The notes below the pieces were generated by a model. That model worked only from the letters and a program-made list of their open reading frames with translations. It made no database searches and had not been told where the DNA came from. Below, in pieces: positions 18,560-28,234 of a stretch of 64,000 nt of DNA. Position 1 is the stretch's first letter. Each line of letters starts with the position of its first letter. The position numbers and the translations under genes are program-made. The stretch is from positions 5,282 to 69,281 of the forward strand of contig CAZGZD010000002.1 of NCBI GenBank assembly GCA_964530005.1, written 5' to 3'. The stretch comes from CAZGZD01 sp964530005. Lineage in GTDB: Bacteria > Patescibacteriota > Microgenomatia > UBA1406 > GWC2-37-13.

Positions 18560-19504
18560 CTACTTATCATGACTCTCTAAGTACCATTTGATTGTCTCTG
18601 CTAACCCTTTTTTAAAATTTGTTTTTGAGCGAAATCCAAATTCAATCTTTGCCTTTGAGACATCGAGCTTCCGCCTTGGTTGACCATCAGGCTTAGATCT
18701 ATCCCAATGAATTGCCCCACTATAATCCATAAAGTCACAGATTAGCCTAACTAAATCACTAATTGAAATTTCGTTAGACGCACCTAAGTTGACCGGGTCA
18801 GATTTTTCATATCTCTCTGTTGCCAAAGCAATACCTTCAGCAGCATCTTCAACATAAAGAAATTCACGGGTTGCACGACCAGTACCCCATACTTCAATGA
18901 AAGGTTTTTTGTTCTTTTTTGCATCTGCAACTTTTTTTATGAGAGCAGGTATCACGTGTGAACTTTTAGGATCAAAATTGTCTCCAGGTCCATACATATT
19001 CACGGGAAGAAGGAATATGGAATTAAATCCATATTGCTGTCTATATGCCTGACTCTGAACAAGAAGCATTTTTTTGGCAAGTCCATAAGGAGCATTGGTC
19101 TCCTCAGGATACCCCTCCCATAAATTTTTTTCTTTGAATGGAATTGGGGTCATTTTAGGATATGCACATATAGTCCCAATTGCCACAAATTTCTTAACTT
19201 TGGCCTGTCGAGCAGCTTCCATCAAGTGTGCTCCCATAATTAGATTTTCATAAAAAAGCTCTCCAGGCTTCTCTTTATTAAGGCCTATTCCCCCAACTTT
19301 CGCAGCAAGATGTATCACCACATCGATTTTTTTGACAGCTCTGACACAGTTCTTCCAATCGATTAAATTTAGTTGCTTCGATGTGGGAGCATAGATATTT
19401 TTTTTTGGTACATATCTTATCTGTGTAAGATTGTTGATTAGGTGATTGCCAACAAACCCGTTGCCACCAGTTACCAGAATCTTTGCTTTCTGTAGATTTA
19501 TCAT
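18560..19504 (-). CDS. fcl: GDP-L-fucose synthase
   Basis: A 314-residue extended SDR with VTGGNGFVGNHL at the N-terminus. The diagnostic motifs of GDP-4-keto-6-deoxymannose epimerase/reductase are present: HLAAKVGGIGLN, IGTICAYPK with the conserved serine position taken by Thr-Ile-Cys, and APYGLAKKMLL as the Tyr-x-x-x-Lys pair. PVNMYGPGDNFDPKSSHVIPAL and WGTGRATREFLYVEDAA are near-universal in this enzyme. It makes GDP-L-fucose from the product of GMD, which is encoded at 28235-29227. Together with the GT11 gene the route to a fucosylated glycan is complete in the window, although the three genes are dispersed over 20 kb. Confidence 0.9.
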   Translation of the reverse strand: MINLQKAKILVTGGNGFVGNHLINNLTQIRYVPKKNIYAPTSKQLNLIDWKNCVRAVKKIDVVIHLAAKVGGIGLNKEKPGELFYENLIMGAHLMEAARQAKVKKFVAIGTICAYPKMTPIPFKEKNLWEGYPEETNAPYGLAKKMLLVQSQAYRQQYGFNSIFLLPVNMYGPGDNFDPKSSHVIPALIKKVADAKKNKKPFIEVWGTGRATREFLYVEDAAEGIALATERYEKSDPVNLGASNEISISDLVRLICDFMDYSGAIHWDRSKPDGQPRRKLDVSKAKIEFGFRSKTNFKKGLAETIKWYLESHDK

Positions 19505-19590
19505 TTCTTATAAGTGGAGTAATCCATAGCTAAATTATTATATAATCATGCTTGATACTATACTGAAATTTTTTGAAATTGTACAAAGAA

Positions 19591-21252
19591 ATGTTTGCTG
19601 AAATTAGAAATTTGATAATAAAGTGGCTGCTTATTCCCTCTTTTTTTCTTTTTTTTGCTTTTGCACTCTCAATACTATACTACATAAACTCCGACACTAA
19701 ACTAAACATACTCTCACAAAACCAAGTCCCGATTAATCTACAGCAGAGCAAATACTCAATCCGAGGAGAATTTACATCAACTGAAAATTACTTGGGAATA
19801 CTTGTGGCTCATCTGAAAGTAAATGAAAATACAAAAGCAAAGTCAATCTTTAGAATTAAAGACAAATCAGACAATACCTGGTATCACACTTCGACAATAG
19901 ATGCTATAAATTATCGCTACACTCCGACATATCGTTTTGGATTTCCCACAATTCCAAAATCAAAAAATAAAACATATTTATTTGAAATCACCCTCTTACA
20001 TAAGAAAGGAGGGGAGTACTCCTCGATTTCACTCGATAAAGATTATCCATATATCACTTTGCAATCTGAGTATAAAAAGACACTACTTTTAAGCAATAAG
20101 GCAATTTTAGCAGAATTGATCAGGGAAAAAATCTTTTACTATACCTCCAGTGACGGATTCTGGAAAGTCTTTGCGATATACTCAATCCCTCTACTTTTAT
20201 ACTTGCTCTACATCACTTCCTTGTCTGCAATAATACCTCTAAGCATAAGAAGCAAAGTGGTCGATTATAGAGCTTTCCTGTCAAAGCCATACTTTATGGT
20301 ATTAGTAAGCGCAGTCATATTTGATATATTTGTAATTCGGCAATATTCAGATTTTACGACTATTCTGTTTATACTACTATGGATTCTTGGCATAATAACC
20401 TACAAATTAAGATCTGATACTTCTTTTTATAGCACTCTACTTCTTTTAACACTATGCCCTCTCTTAATATTTGCAACTGTAGAGCCTATAGCAGAAAAAA
20501 CTGCAATCTGGGCCTATTTGCTACTCATTATCGGATTTTTTCAAGCAGCTTATGAGGCTAATGCTCAACCAGATAGAGAACCACGGCCCAGATTCCTGAA
20601 ATCTATTGTTGGATCTATGACTCATCTTCCTATTTATTTTGATAAGTATTCGGAAATTTTAATAAAAGCTTTTCTTAAACTTATCCGCTTAAGAGCTGAG
20701 GCAATTATCAAATTCATATACAGAAAATCTCCATCCAGTCTATCCGACTGGGTTTTTTTAGTAGCAAAAACAGCTATGCTCATCATAGTCCTTCTCACAC
20801 TTCTTATTATTTTTATTATGGCCTTTTTTCTTATAAACAACCACATACAAGCCGTGAATCACAAAAAAGATAGAATCGCAAAGAACCCAGTTATTGAAAC
20901 CATTGAGCCCGAATTAGTATATAAGGCAACAAAAGTGGTGATTTATGGAAAAAACTTTGATTGGGATGTGGGAAAAGCGGAAGCTTTTATGGATGGAGAG
21001 AAAATAGATATTCTACTTTGGACTGATACAAAGATTGTTTTTCTTGTTCCTCTGCACTGGAAAAATGGCACTCACAGAATTTGGATAGAAAAACAAATAG
21101 ATTGGGATGGAAAGATCACAAGTGCTAAAAGCAAAACGCTTAATATAAAAATTTTGCCAATAAGCGAAAAATTCACAGAAAGTGACCGTCTATACTTTGA
21201 ACAACTAAAAAATCTAAAGAGGGAAACATTGAAGTTGAATGGATATAATTAA
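19591..21252 (+). CDS. Polytopic membrane protein with C-terminal IPT/TIG domain, function unknown
   Basis: About 553 residues from ATG 19591; the frame stays open to a TTG at 19573. The layout is one N-terminal helix, an external domain of about 150 residues, a cluster of five or six helices, another helix near residue 420, and a C-terminal Ig-like domain. That last domain begins PVIETIEPELVYKATKVVIYG and ends with strands like GTHRIWIE, the usual IPT/TIG pattern. I do not recognise the membrane part. A TATAAT at 19541-19546 may drive it. A 17-codon reading frame starts at ATG 19548 in another frame. The next gene starts 3 bp downstream, so the two are probably co-translated. Confidence 0.55.
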   Translation: MFAEIRNLIIKWLLIPSFFLFFAFALSILYYINSDTKLNILSQNQVPINLQQSKYSIRGEFTSTENYLGILVAHLKVNENTKAKSIFRIKDKSDNTWYHTSTIDAINYRYTPTYRFGFPTIPKSKNKTYLFEITLLHKKGGEYSSISLDKDYPYITLQSEYKKTLLLSNKAILAELIREKIFYYTSSDGFWKVFAIYSIPLLLYLLYITSLSAIIPLSIRSKVVDYRAFLSKPYFMVLVSAVIFDIFVIRQYSDFTTILFILLWILGIITYKLRSDTSFYSTLLLLTLCPLLIFATVEPIAEKTAIWAYLLLIIGFFQAAYEANAQPDREPRPRFLKSIVGSMTHLPIYFDKYSEILIKAFLKLIRLRAEAIIKFIYRKSPSSLSDWVFLVAKTAMLIIVLLTLLIIFIMAFFLINNHIQAVNHKKDRIAKNPVIETIEPELVYKATKVVIYGKNFDWDVGKAEAFMDGEKIDILLWTDTKIVFLVPLHWKNGTHRIWIEKQIDWDGKITSAKSKTLNIKILPISEKFTESDRLYFEQLKNLKRETLKLNGYN

Positions 21253-21255
21253 CGT

Positions 21256-22665
21256 ATGTTTAATTATTCCTTTTGGGCCGATGAAGCATTCATTTCATCA
21301 GCAGCGCAACAACTCGTCAAAGGTCAGATTTCTTTTTTTGAGGCAATTCAGCTTACTGGAATCACATATCAAAAGCTTGGCATGCTTACGACTGCCGCAT
21401 CTTTTAAACTTTTTGGCATTAGTGAACTTACCGCACGTATTCCTTCAATGTTCATGTTTGCCATTGGTATTGTGATAATATTCTTTCTTGCCAAAAAAAT
21501 AAGCAATATTTACGGCTCAGTAATAGCTTCATTTATTTACGGACTTTCTCAACTTAATTTAGCCTATGCAACTCAAGCCAAACCATATGCCGCAATTGAG
21601 ACAATAACCCTCTCAATCATTCTATTATTTCTAGCCCTAAACAAAGAAAAAAAGAAAAAAAGGGTAATTCTCTATAACGTTTTGATAATCATGCTTTCCG
21701 CAATCGCCACATTTCTTCATATCATTGCCTTATTGCTTTGGATTTTTTACTTTCTCTATGTTTTGACACGTATTTCAAAGATGCATTTTAGCCAAAAAAA
21801 AATTCTACTATCCATCATTCCAACGATCTTACTCATTTTTCTCACATCTCAGCTTGTGCTGCCAGAAATAATTAAACTCGTCACAAAAAAAAGCGCCATA
21901 TCACACAACCATCTTTATCAAGTACTTCGGCTTTTTGGATATCGATATTTTTTAATTTCACTTTTTGCTTTTGCGGGTTTTGTCTGGACGTTTTCGAAAA
22001 ACAAATTTTTAAATATTAGCATAATGCTCTATATGGGGACACTTTTTGTCCTTGTTATTTTTGTTCAGTATATCTTTAATATAAGATACGTTCTTTCAAT
22101 TTTTGGAATTCTTTTTCTTTATTTCGGAGTTTTTTGGGGGGAAGTCGCGGCAAAATACTTACCCAAAAAAAAATGGCTTATTCCACTTACCATAATAGTT
22201 ATATTTTTGATATCCGGCTACAGAATAACGCGTACTCCACAACCTTATTACAATCCAAATATTGACAAATATGGAGACGTGCAAATTGCCAACTACAAAG
22301 ATTTTTATACACAACTAAAATCTCGGCATCCTGACTATAGATCAATACCTATCTTTAATGACACTTGTGACACAGAAGAGTGGTATCTTGACAGATACGC
22401 CAATGTCCATTTTCAAAAATCTGTCAATAAGCCTTACCGTCATCCTGTGTCAAATACCATGGTTTATGGATCTCTTGCTGACTTTAGGAAAGAGATGAAA
22501 AAATATCCGAGAGGACTTGTCATTGTCGAGGACTGGCAAAGCTTCTTTCCTGAAGATATCAAGCAATATATAAAACAAAACCTTAAGCTTGAGTATAGAA
22601 TTGAGAGTCTAAAGGAGGCTAAAGATGATCCTTGGCCACTTGCACTCTACACTTGGGGAATGTAA
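21256..22665 (+). CDS. GT-C family membrane glycosyltransferase (ArnT/PMT-like)
   Basis: A 469-residue polytopic protein. The start MFNYSFWADEAFIS contains the first-loop acidic motif (usually LWxDEA) that in ArnT/PMT enzymes binds the lipid-linked donor and catalyses transfer. GISELTARIPSMF, followed by AKPYAAIETITL, is also typical. About ten helices follow, then a C-terminal soluble domain. The protein lacks the helix that normally precedes the DEA motif, because the ATG sits only eight codons before it. Either the start is real and the helix is lost, or the gene was cut from the upstream TIG protein, whose stop is 3 bp away. Likely uses a polyprenyl-phosphate sugar. Confidence 0.7.
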   Translation: MFNYSFWADEAFISSAAQQLVKGQISFFEAIQLTGITYQKLGMLTTAASFKLFGISELTARIPSMFMFAIGIVIIFFLAKKISNIYGSVIASFIYGLSQLNLAYATQAKPYAAIETITLSIILLFLALNKEKKKKRVILYNVLIIMLSAIATFLHIIALLLWIFYFLYVLTRISKMHFSQKKILLSIIPTILLIFLTSQLVLPEIIKLVTKKSAISHNHLYQVLRLFGYRYFLISLFAFAGFVWTFSKNKFLNISIMLYMGTLFVLVIFVQYIFNIRYVLSIFGILFLYFGVFWGEVAAKYLPKKKWLIPLTIIVIFLISGYRITRTPQPYYNPNIDKYGDVQIANYKDFYTQLKSRHPDYRSIPIFNDTCDTEEWYLDRYANVHFQKSVNKPYRHPVSNTMVYGSLADFRKEMKKYPRGLVIVEDWQSFFPEDIKQYIKQNLKLEYRIESLKEAKDDPWPLALYTWGM

Positions 22666-22688
22666 AACAAGATATAATTAAGACTTCT

Positions 22689-23960
22689 ATGAAAAAAAGC
22701 GCTTTATTTATCAGTATGATCGTTGGAGTATCAACTCTCATCCAAATACTGACTCAGATCATCGTAACTCGTATTTTTGGGGCAAAGGTAGAGCTTGACA
22801 CCTTTCTTGCTGCAGTTGCGCTCCCAACCATTATAGTTTCCGCAATCTATGGCACTTTATCAGATACCATAATTCCGCTAATCAAAAAAGAAAAGGATGA
22901 AGACATACCATCATATATTTTCTGCACGGCAATCTATCTTGGACTTATTGGGCTTGTCGTATCTATAATACTAAGCCACTTTTCAAGAGAAATAACAGTA
23001 TTGCTTTACGGAACTGAAAAAACAAGCTTTATCAACCAAACTGCTTTCTATACATTTTATCTTATCTATTCCATTCCCTTTGCTTTAGTAAATACAGTCT
23101 TTGGGGCCTACTTATATAGTAGGAAAAAGTTCTTGCTCTTTCCATCTGTGCAACTTGTGGGAACAATTCTGGGACTTTGTCTAACTATCTGGCTCGCGCC
23201 AACTTTGGGAATCGTAAGCTTAGTCATTGCTTTTTTTCTTTCACTTCTCATACAACTTCCGTTCATCTTTCCAAAAGTACCTCGAATATCACTTTCCTTT
23301 AAAAAAGCTCAAATTGGTATTCTAATACTATCATGGGTTCCTCTTATAATTAGTAATTTTGCAGTAAGTAACAGCACACTAATTATGCGCTCATTTTCAT
23401 CTCATCTCCCAGTAGGATATATTGTCTATGTCAATCTTGCATCAAAATTATTTGCGGCTGCTGTCGGAATCATGACCATCGGTATTCAGACGATTTTTCT
23501 ACCACACTTAGTCGATCTAATTCACTCTCATGAAGTAAAAAAAATAGAGACACAGGTCGTAAAGGCTAAGTTTGCCGCTTGGGTTGTAAGCCTTGGAGTA
23601 ATTATATTTATAATACTTGTCGCACCATTTTTTATGCGACTGATATTGGTGGGCGGGAAATTCACCGCACCGGACGTAGAAAAACTTATTGCGATCTTCC
23701 CATATTTCATTGCACCGGCCATGGGGTGGGGAATTAGTCAGGTCTATTTTCAACCCCTTATTGCGCTTCGCAAACAGTATAAACTCGCAATTCTCAATGT
23801 GGGGGCGGCTGCTCTTGGCTGGTTTGTGGCATTCTACGTACAGTCTTTATGGGGAGATTTATATGCAATCATGGCTGGATTGACAGTACTTCTGTTTACT
23901 GGCATAATTGGAGCTGAAATCTTATGGATCAAAGAAAAAAGACTACTCCTGTCAAAATAG
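22689..23960 (+). CDS. MurJ/MviN-like lipid flippase (MOP superfamily)
   Basis: A 423-residue polytopic protein from ATG 22689 with about 12 to 13 predicted helices. The N-terminus SALFISMIVGVSTLIQILTQ, then FGAKVELDTFLAAVALP and GTLSDTIIPLIKK, matches the MurJ family, which flips lipid II or related polyprenyl-diphosphate glycans across the membrane. Because it sits inside a glycan cluster it may serve a surface polysaccharide rather than peptidoglycan; a second flippase is at 30265. The longer frame from 22632 lies inside the previous gene. A TATAAT at 22673-22678 is ten bases before the ATG. It overlaps the next gene by 37 bp. Confidence 0.78.
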   Translation: MKKSALFISMIVGVSTLIQILTQIIVTRIFGAKVELDTFLAAVALPTIIVSAIYGTLSDTIIPLIKKEKDEDIPSYIFCTAIYLGLIGLVVSIILSHFSREITVLLYGTEKTSFINQTAFYTFYLIYSIPFALVNTVFGAYLYSRKKFLLFPSVQLVGTILGLCLTIWLAPTLGIVSLVIAFFLSLLIQLPFIFPKVPRISLSFKKAQIGILILSWVPLIISNFAVSNSTLIMRSFSSHLPVGYIVYVNLASKLFAAAVGIMTIGIQTIFLPHLVDLIHSHEVKKIETQVVKAKFAAWVVSLGVIIFIILVAPFFMRLILVGGKFTAPDVEKLIAIFPYFIAPAMGWGISQVYFQPLIALRKQYKLAILNVGAAALGWFVAFYVQSLWGDLYAIMAGLTVLLFTGIIGAEILWIKEKRLLLSK

Positions 23961-24802
23961 CAAAAAATCACCGACTTACGGCAAGTATAGTCATCCCTAC
24001 CTACAATAGACCAAATTTAGCATTGAAGGCGGCTTACATTATTCGAAAATTTCACCCTGATATTCAGATCACAATAGTCGATCAGCAAAACTCATCTAAA
24101 TTAGATCCAAAAAAAGTGAAGAAGCTCAATATACAGTATTTTAATTTGCCGGAAATAAACACCTCAGCATCGAAAAATAAGGGCATTATGGAGTCGAAGG
24201 GGGACATTATTTTCTTTTTTGATGATGATGTTGAGATCACAAAAAACACAATCCCCAGTCAGTTAAGTCAATACGATAACGGTGAAGTCGTTGCCACCTC
24301 AGGGCGAGTAATTAATGATAACGAAAAAGTCCCCAAAAATACAAACGTTGAAACAGGAAAAACCAATTCGATGGGAACTAAATTTCTTCAGCAATTCTGG
24401 AGCACCAAGGAGCAAGCAATTGATTTTCCTTATGGATGCAATATGTCTTTTAAAAAAAGTGTATTGACTAAAATAAATAGCTTTGACACAAGATTTCCAA
24501 AAATTTTCGAAGAAATTGATCTGGGAAAAAGAGCAAAAAAATATGGAAAGCTTATCTTTGTGCCTCAAGCACTTGTCTATCATCATAAAGCACCAAGTGG
24601 AGGAACGCGAACATCAGCTGTGGGAAAGATGAAAATGATTTATGTAAGCTATGGTTGCTACTTAGCAAAGCATGTTCTATTTCCACTCTCATTAATATCA
24701 CTTGTCATGAGAACAAGAACGGCATTAAAAGAAGCTCCTTACGCAATACTTGATTTATATAAAGGATATTTTAATTATTTCATTAGCAAAACTTATGATT
24801 AG
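23924..24802 (+). CDS. Family 2 glycosyltransferase
   Basis: A 292-residue GT2 enzyme. ASIVIPTYNRPNLALKA is the opening strand, TIVDQQNSS replaces the usual acidic DDxS motif, and IIFFFDDDVEIT supplies the metal-binding DxD. PYGCNMSFKK and FEEIDLGKRAKKYG (acceptor and base motifs) complete the rhamnosyltransferase-like pattern. It has no clear membrane helix until a weakly hydrophobic stretch near the C-terminus. The start at 23924 overlaps the flippase by 37 bp and the next gene overlaps it by 8 bp, so all are read as one operon. Confidence 0.82.
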   Translation: MDQRKKTTPVKIAKNHRLTASIVIPTYNRPNLALKAAYIIRKFHPDIQITIVDQQNSSKLDPKKVKKLNIQYFNLPEINTSASKNKGIMESKGDIIFFFDDDVEITKNTIPSQLSQYDNGEVVATSGRVINDNEKVPKNTNVETGKTNSMGTKFLQQFWSTKEQAIDFPYGCNMSFKKSVLTKINSFDTRFPKIFEEIDLGKRAKKYGKLIFVPQALVYHHKAPSGGTRTSAVGKMKMIYVSYGCYLAKHVLFPLSLISLVMRTRTALKEAPYAILDLYKGYFNYFISKTYD

Positions 24803-26303
24803 AAAATATTTAAACAAAAAAATCATAAAAAAATACGCTACTCCTTTTAACCTGTTATTGATCGTTATTTTTTTGGTTTTTTTATTCCTGCGTTTTTGGA
24901 GAGCAGCTGATTTTTTTAGCTTTAACTTTGATGAGGAGTATCAAGCCCACCTTGCATATGAACAGGTCAAGAATTTTCATCTTATCTGGATTGGAGTTTC
25001 TGCCTCAAATATTGGCTTCTATCTGGGACCAGGCTTTACCTATCTCAATGCGCTTCTTTTCAAACTTACCAATGGAGACCCAATCTCACTTGCTTACTTT
25101 GCCCCTTCAATGGGAGTACTTACGGGATTAAGTATTTACTTTGTAACAAACGAAATATTTAATAAAAAGGTTGGCGTCATAGCAATGATTTTTTATTTGG
25201 GATCAACGCTTATGAACTTTTTTGATAGGCGCTTTTGGAATCCTTTGCCTATACCATTTATCACCATCTGGCTTTTCTATTTTTTACATAAAGCCAAAAA
25301 AGATACCAGATATTTTATTGCAGTGTCATTTTTAATGGCATGCAGTCTTCACGTACACTTATCACTTCTTGTTTTCTGGCCAGTAGCACTATTTTATGTA
25401 ATAAAAAATATCAAATTGATCTCTCTTAAAACATGGATCATATCAATTGGAGTGTACTTAATAGTTGTCTCTCCCCTTATTGTATTTGATATAGTACATA
25501 ACTTTGACAATATCCTTACACCAATAAGATATATTCAGAACAAAAATATTGAGCATCAGAAAATTAACTCAACGACTATTAATAGTCACTGGAGTGTGTG
25601 GCTTGGAAGCCTCTCTCGATATCTATACATAGCACCAGTCACAGACCTTCAGAATGAACAGTGTCTCGGCCAACACTGCAATATTACTCCGGGTCATGGA
25701 TTGATTACTTTCGCATCTATGATTGCTCTTGGGTATTTGGTATATGGAGCCATAAAAGAACGCAAAAGGCGATATCTCTTAATGATGATATTATTCAGCA
25801 TGATATTTTTTGTTTTGTATCCTGGATACTCCGCAGAGTATTATCTTTTACCATTCTTTGTTTTGTTTCCTATTGCATTGGCGATATTTTTAGACGCACT
25901 GCCAATCGTACTTACTATACTCGCTATAGTCATATTTGTAATCTTCAATTCACTAACCATCCTAAATAGCACTCAAGCGCAATATGGACTTACAGTAAAA
26001 AAAGCTGCGGTTGAAAAGGTGATGGCAGTTGTGGGAAATAAACCGTATACGCTTGAAAATTATGGCAAAGATCCTCGTCGCTATCACGCCTATGGAGGAT
26101 GGAGGTATCTTTTTAGAGTGTATGGTCGAAAACCGACAAATAGCTTCGCAGATGAATTTTTTGGATGGATTTATCAAAATGAAATTACAAACGAAAAACC
26201 AATATACCGCGTGGTTGTCTCTGACGATATAAGACATAAATCCTCACAAAAACCTATTTCATCCTTTAAAAAAGGTGCTTATCATATCTATGTTTTCAAA
26301 TAA
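24795..26303 (+). CDS. GT-C family membrane glycosyltransferase
   Basis: About 502 residues from ATG 24795 (the open frame reaches back to 24750 inside the previous gene). A first helix LLLIVIFLVFLFLRFWRAADFF leads to the loop motif FNFDEEYQAHLAY, whose Asp-Glu pair is the catalytic position in PMT/ArnT-like enzymes. About ten more helices follow, with DRRFWNPLPIPFITIW and CSLHVHLSLL typical of this subgroup. A soluble tail ends in short strands. Probably transfers a polyprenyl-linked sugar to an external acceptor. It lies between two GT2 genes in the forward operon, with 2 bp to the next gene. Confidence 0.75.
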   Translation: MIRKYLNKKIIKKYATPFNLLLIVIFLVFLFLRFWRAADFFSFNFDEEYQAHLAYEQVKNFHLIWIGVSASNIGFYLGPGFTYLNALLFKLTNGDPISLAYFAPSMGVLTGLSIYFVTNEIFNKKVGVIAMIFYLGSTLMNFFDRRFWNPLPIPFITIWLFYFLHKAKKDTRYFIAVSFLMACSLHVHLSLLVFWPVALFYVIKNIKLISLKTWIISIGVYLIVVSPLIVFDIVHNFDNILTPIRYIQNKNIEHQKINSTTINSHWSVWLGSLSRYLYIAPVTDLQNEQCLGQHCNITPGHGLITFASMIALGYLVYGAIKERKRRYLLMMILFSMIFFVLYPGYSAEYYLLPFFVLFPIALAIFLDALPIVLTILAIVIFVIFNSLTILNSTQAQYGLTVKKAAVEKVMAVVGNKPYTLENYGKDPRRYHAYGGWRYLFRVYGRKPTNSFADEFFGWIYQNEITNEKPIYRVVVSDDIRHKSSQKPISSFKKGAYHIYVFK

Positions 26304-26305
26304 TC

Positions 26306-27064
26306 ATGCAAACAATCACGGCAATCATTCCGGCCAAAAATGAAGAAAAAAATATCGAGCGATGTATTAATAGCGTCCTTTGGTGTGACAAAGTCGTGGT
26401 CATCTCAACAGGCACAGATAATACAGCTAATATGGCACGAAACTTGGGAGCTGTGGTGGTACAAAAAAATAAATCTAATATAGACGATTTTGCTGAACTA
26501 CAGCTCAACCTTAATGATGCGATTGATGCGTGCACGACAGACTGGGTCTTGAGATTAGACGCAGATGAAGTCGTAACCCCAGAACTTAAACAGGAAATAC
26601 AAGAGATTCTAAAGACACACACTGAGTCAGTTGTGGCATACGGAATACCTCGCAAACAATATTTTTTGAGAAAATTTCTTAAAGGCGGGGACTGGGCCTA
26701 CGATAGATTAACTCGCTTATTCAGACCTCAATTCTGCCGATTTGATCCAATTGTAAAGGTTCATGAGCAATTCAAGGTCAATGGGGAAATCGGATTTCTC
26801 ACAGAGCCACTACTTCACTACTCGCATCCTGATATGAAAACACTTATGAGGAAATTTGAGTCATATACCACAATTGAAGCACAAGGTCTTAAGGAGAGTA
26901 AGCTCACAGCGGCTCTAAAACTTGTATTTTTACCCCCATATATTTTCTTACGGTGGATGATATATCATAAAGGATACATAGATGGATGGACAGGTGTGCA
27001 AGCTGGAGCACTACGTGCATATTACGACCTATTACTTTATAGTAAATTTTTGGCAAAGGAGTAG
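26306..27064 (+). CDS. Family 2 glycosyltransferase, WaaE/KdtX-like
   Basis: A 252-residue GT2 enzyme of the lipopolysaccharide-core beta-glucosyltransferase type. The N-terminus is AIIPAKNEEKNIERC, the second motif WCDKVVVISTGTDNTA and the DxD motif LRLDADEVVTPEL. RLFRPQFCRFDPIVKVHEQ and LLHYSHPDM are characteristic of the KdtX group. No membrane segment except a short hydrophobic YIFLRWMIY region at the C-terminus. It closes the forward set, after the GT-C gene by 2 bp. The group name refers to similarity only: no lipopolysaccharide is expected in this kind of organism. Confidence 0.82.
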   Translation: MQTITAIIPAKNEEKNIERCINSVLWCDKVVVISTGTDNTANMARNLGAVVVQKNKSNIDDFAELQLNLNDAIDACTTDWVLRLDADEVVTPELKQEIQEILKTHTESVVAYGIPRKQYFLRKFLKGGDWAYDRLTRLFRPQFCRFDPIVKVHEQFKVNGEIGFLTEPLLHYSHPDMKTLMRKFESYTTIEAQGLKESKLTAALKLVFLPPYIFLRWMIYHKGYIDGWTGVQAGALRAYYDLLLYSKFLAKE

Positions 27065-27100
27065 ACGGCTTTTTTTAACATCGTATAAAATTAATATAAT

Positions 27101-28225
27101 ATGACAATTGGCATTGATGTCACGACACTTGTATACCAGGGAAGTGGTGTAGCAAACTACACATACAATCTCGTATACAACCTTCTCATTCAAGATAAAA
27201 AAAACGAATATAGACTTTTCTATTCATCCCTCAGACGACCAAAGAAATTCAACCAACTTGACGAATTTAAAGATCTCGGAGCAAAAATATATGAGTATCG
27301 CTTGCCACCAAAAATATTCAATTACTTGTGGGGCAAATATCACCTCGTACCCGTAGAATGGCTTATCGGAAAGACTGACATATTCTTTTCTTCTGACGTT
27401 CTGCGCCCACCACTCATGCCAGGCACTCGAGGAATCACGACTTTACATGATCTTACCTGGAAGCTATATCCACAGTATCATATGAACTCGGTTATAGCAG
27501 CTCACGAAAACAAACTCGCAAAAACATTAGAATACAAAGATACAATCATTGTCGACTCTGAAAACACAAAACGCGATCTCTTGCGACTATACCCTCAAGC
27601 ATCAGAAAATAGAATACAAGCAATCTATCCAGGGGTTGATAAAAAGCAGTTCAGACCTATTAAGGATCAGGATAAAATAAAGGCAGTATTAAAAAAATAT
27701 AATCTTGCAAGTAGTGGAGAATTTATCTTATACGTGGGAGCAATCGAACCACGCAAACACGTTGATCGAGCCATCCGTATATTTAGTCAGTTGATTGAAG
27801 ATCCCAAATATGCTCATTTTAAATTTGTCCTAACAGGACAGGCTGGATGGAATAATGAAAAAGAATACGAACTTATAAAACAGCTTGGACTTGAGGAAAG
27901 AGTGATATTCACAGGATACGTCGATGCCGTAGACTTGCCATACTTATACAGTGCCGCTGCAACCACTGTGTATTTATCAGAATACGAGGGCTTTGGTCTG
28001 CCACCTGTAGAAAGCGCTCTGTGCAATACACCTGTGCTTTTGTATAAAAATTCATCGCTTGTTGAACTTTTTAAGTCAAACTATCTCTTCGCAAAAGAAG
28101 GGGATGAATTGAGTATATTAAAGCAACTTGTGTCAGAAAGAGGGGAAAGGGAGTTTACTCTATACCTTGCTGCCGACTTCTCGTGGAGCTCTTATGTGGA
28201 CAAATTTCTTGCACTTTGTAGATAG
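27101..28225 (+). CDS. Family 4 glycosyltransferase (GT-B, glycosyl transferases group 1)
   Basis: A 374-residue GT4 enzyme. The N-terminal half starts IGIDVTTLVYQGSGVANYTYNL, and the donor-binding half has FILYVGAIEPRKHVDRAI, followed by VIFTGYVDAVDLPYLYSAA and SEYEGFGLPPVESALC, where the first Glu of EGFGLPPVE is the conserved nucleotide-sugar contact. This pattern resembles mannosyl- or rhamnosyltransferases of capsule clusters. It lies 36 bp after the previous gene with TATAAA at 27084-27089 and a TATAAT directly before the ATG, so it may have its own promoter. It converges with gmd, with 9 bp between stops. Confidence 0.85.
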   Translation: MTIGIDVTTLVYQGSGVANYTYNLVYNLLIQDKKNEYRLFYSSLRRPKKFNQLDEFKDLGAKIYEYRLPPKIFNYLWGKYHLVPVEWLIGKTDIFFSSDVLRPPLMPGTRGITTLHDLTWKLYPQYHMNSVIAAHENKLAKTLEYKDTIIVDSENTKRDLLRLYPQASENRIQAIYPGVDKKQFRPIKDQDKIKAVLKKYNLASSGEFILYVGAIEPRKHVDRAIRIFSQLIEDPKYAHFKFVLTGQAGWNNEKEYELIKQLGLEERVIFTGYVDAVDLPYLYSAAATTVYLSEYEGFGLPPVESALCNTPVLLYKNSSLVELFKSNYLFAKEGDELSILKQLVSERGEREFTLYLAADFSWSSYVDKFLALCR

Positions 28226-28234
28226 ATTGAGGAT

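Noticed and set aside
23517..23753. Minus-strand frames opposite the MurJ-like gene
   Set aside because: Overlapping shadow frames in two phases with no domain or start signal.
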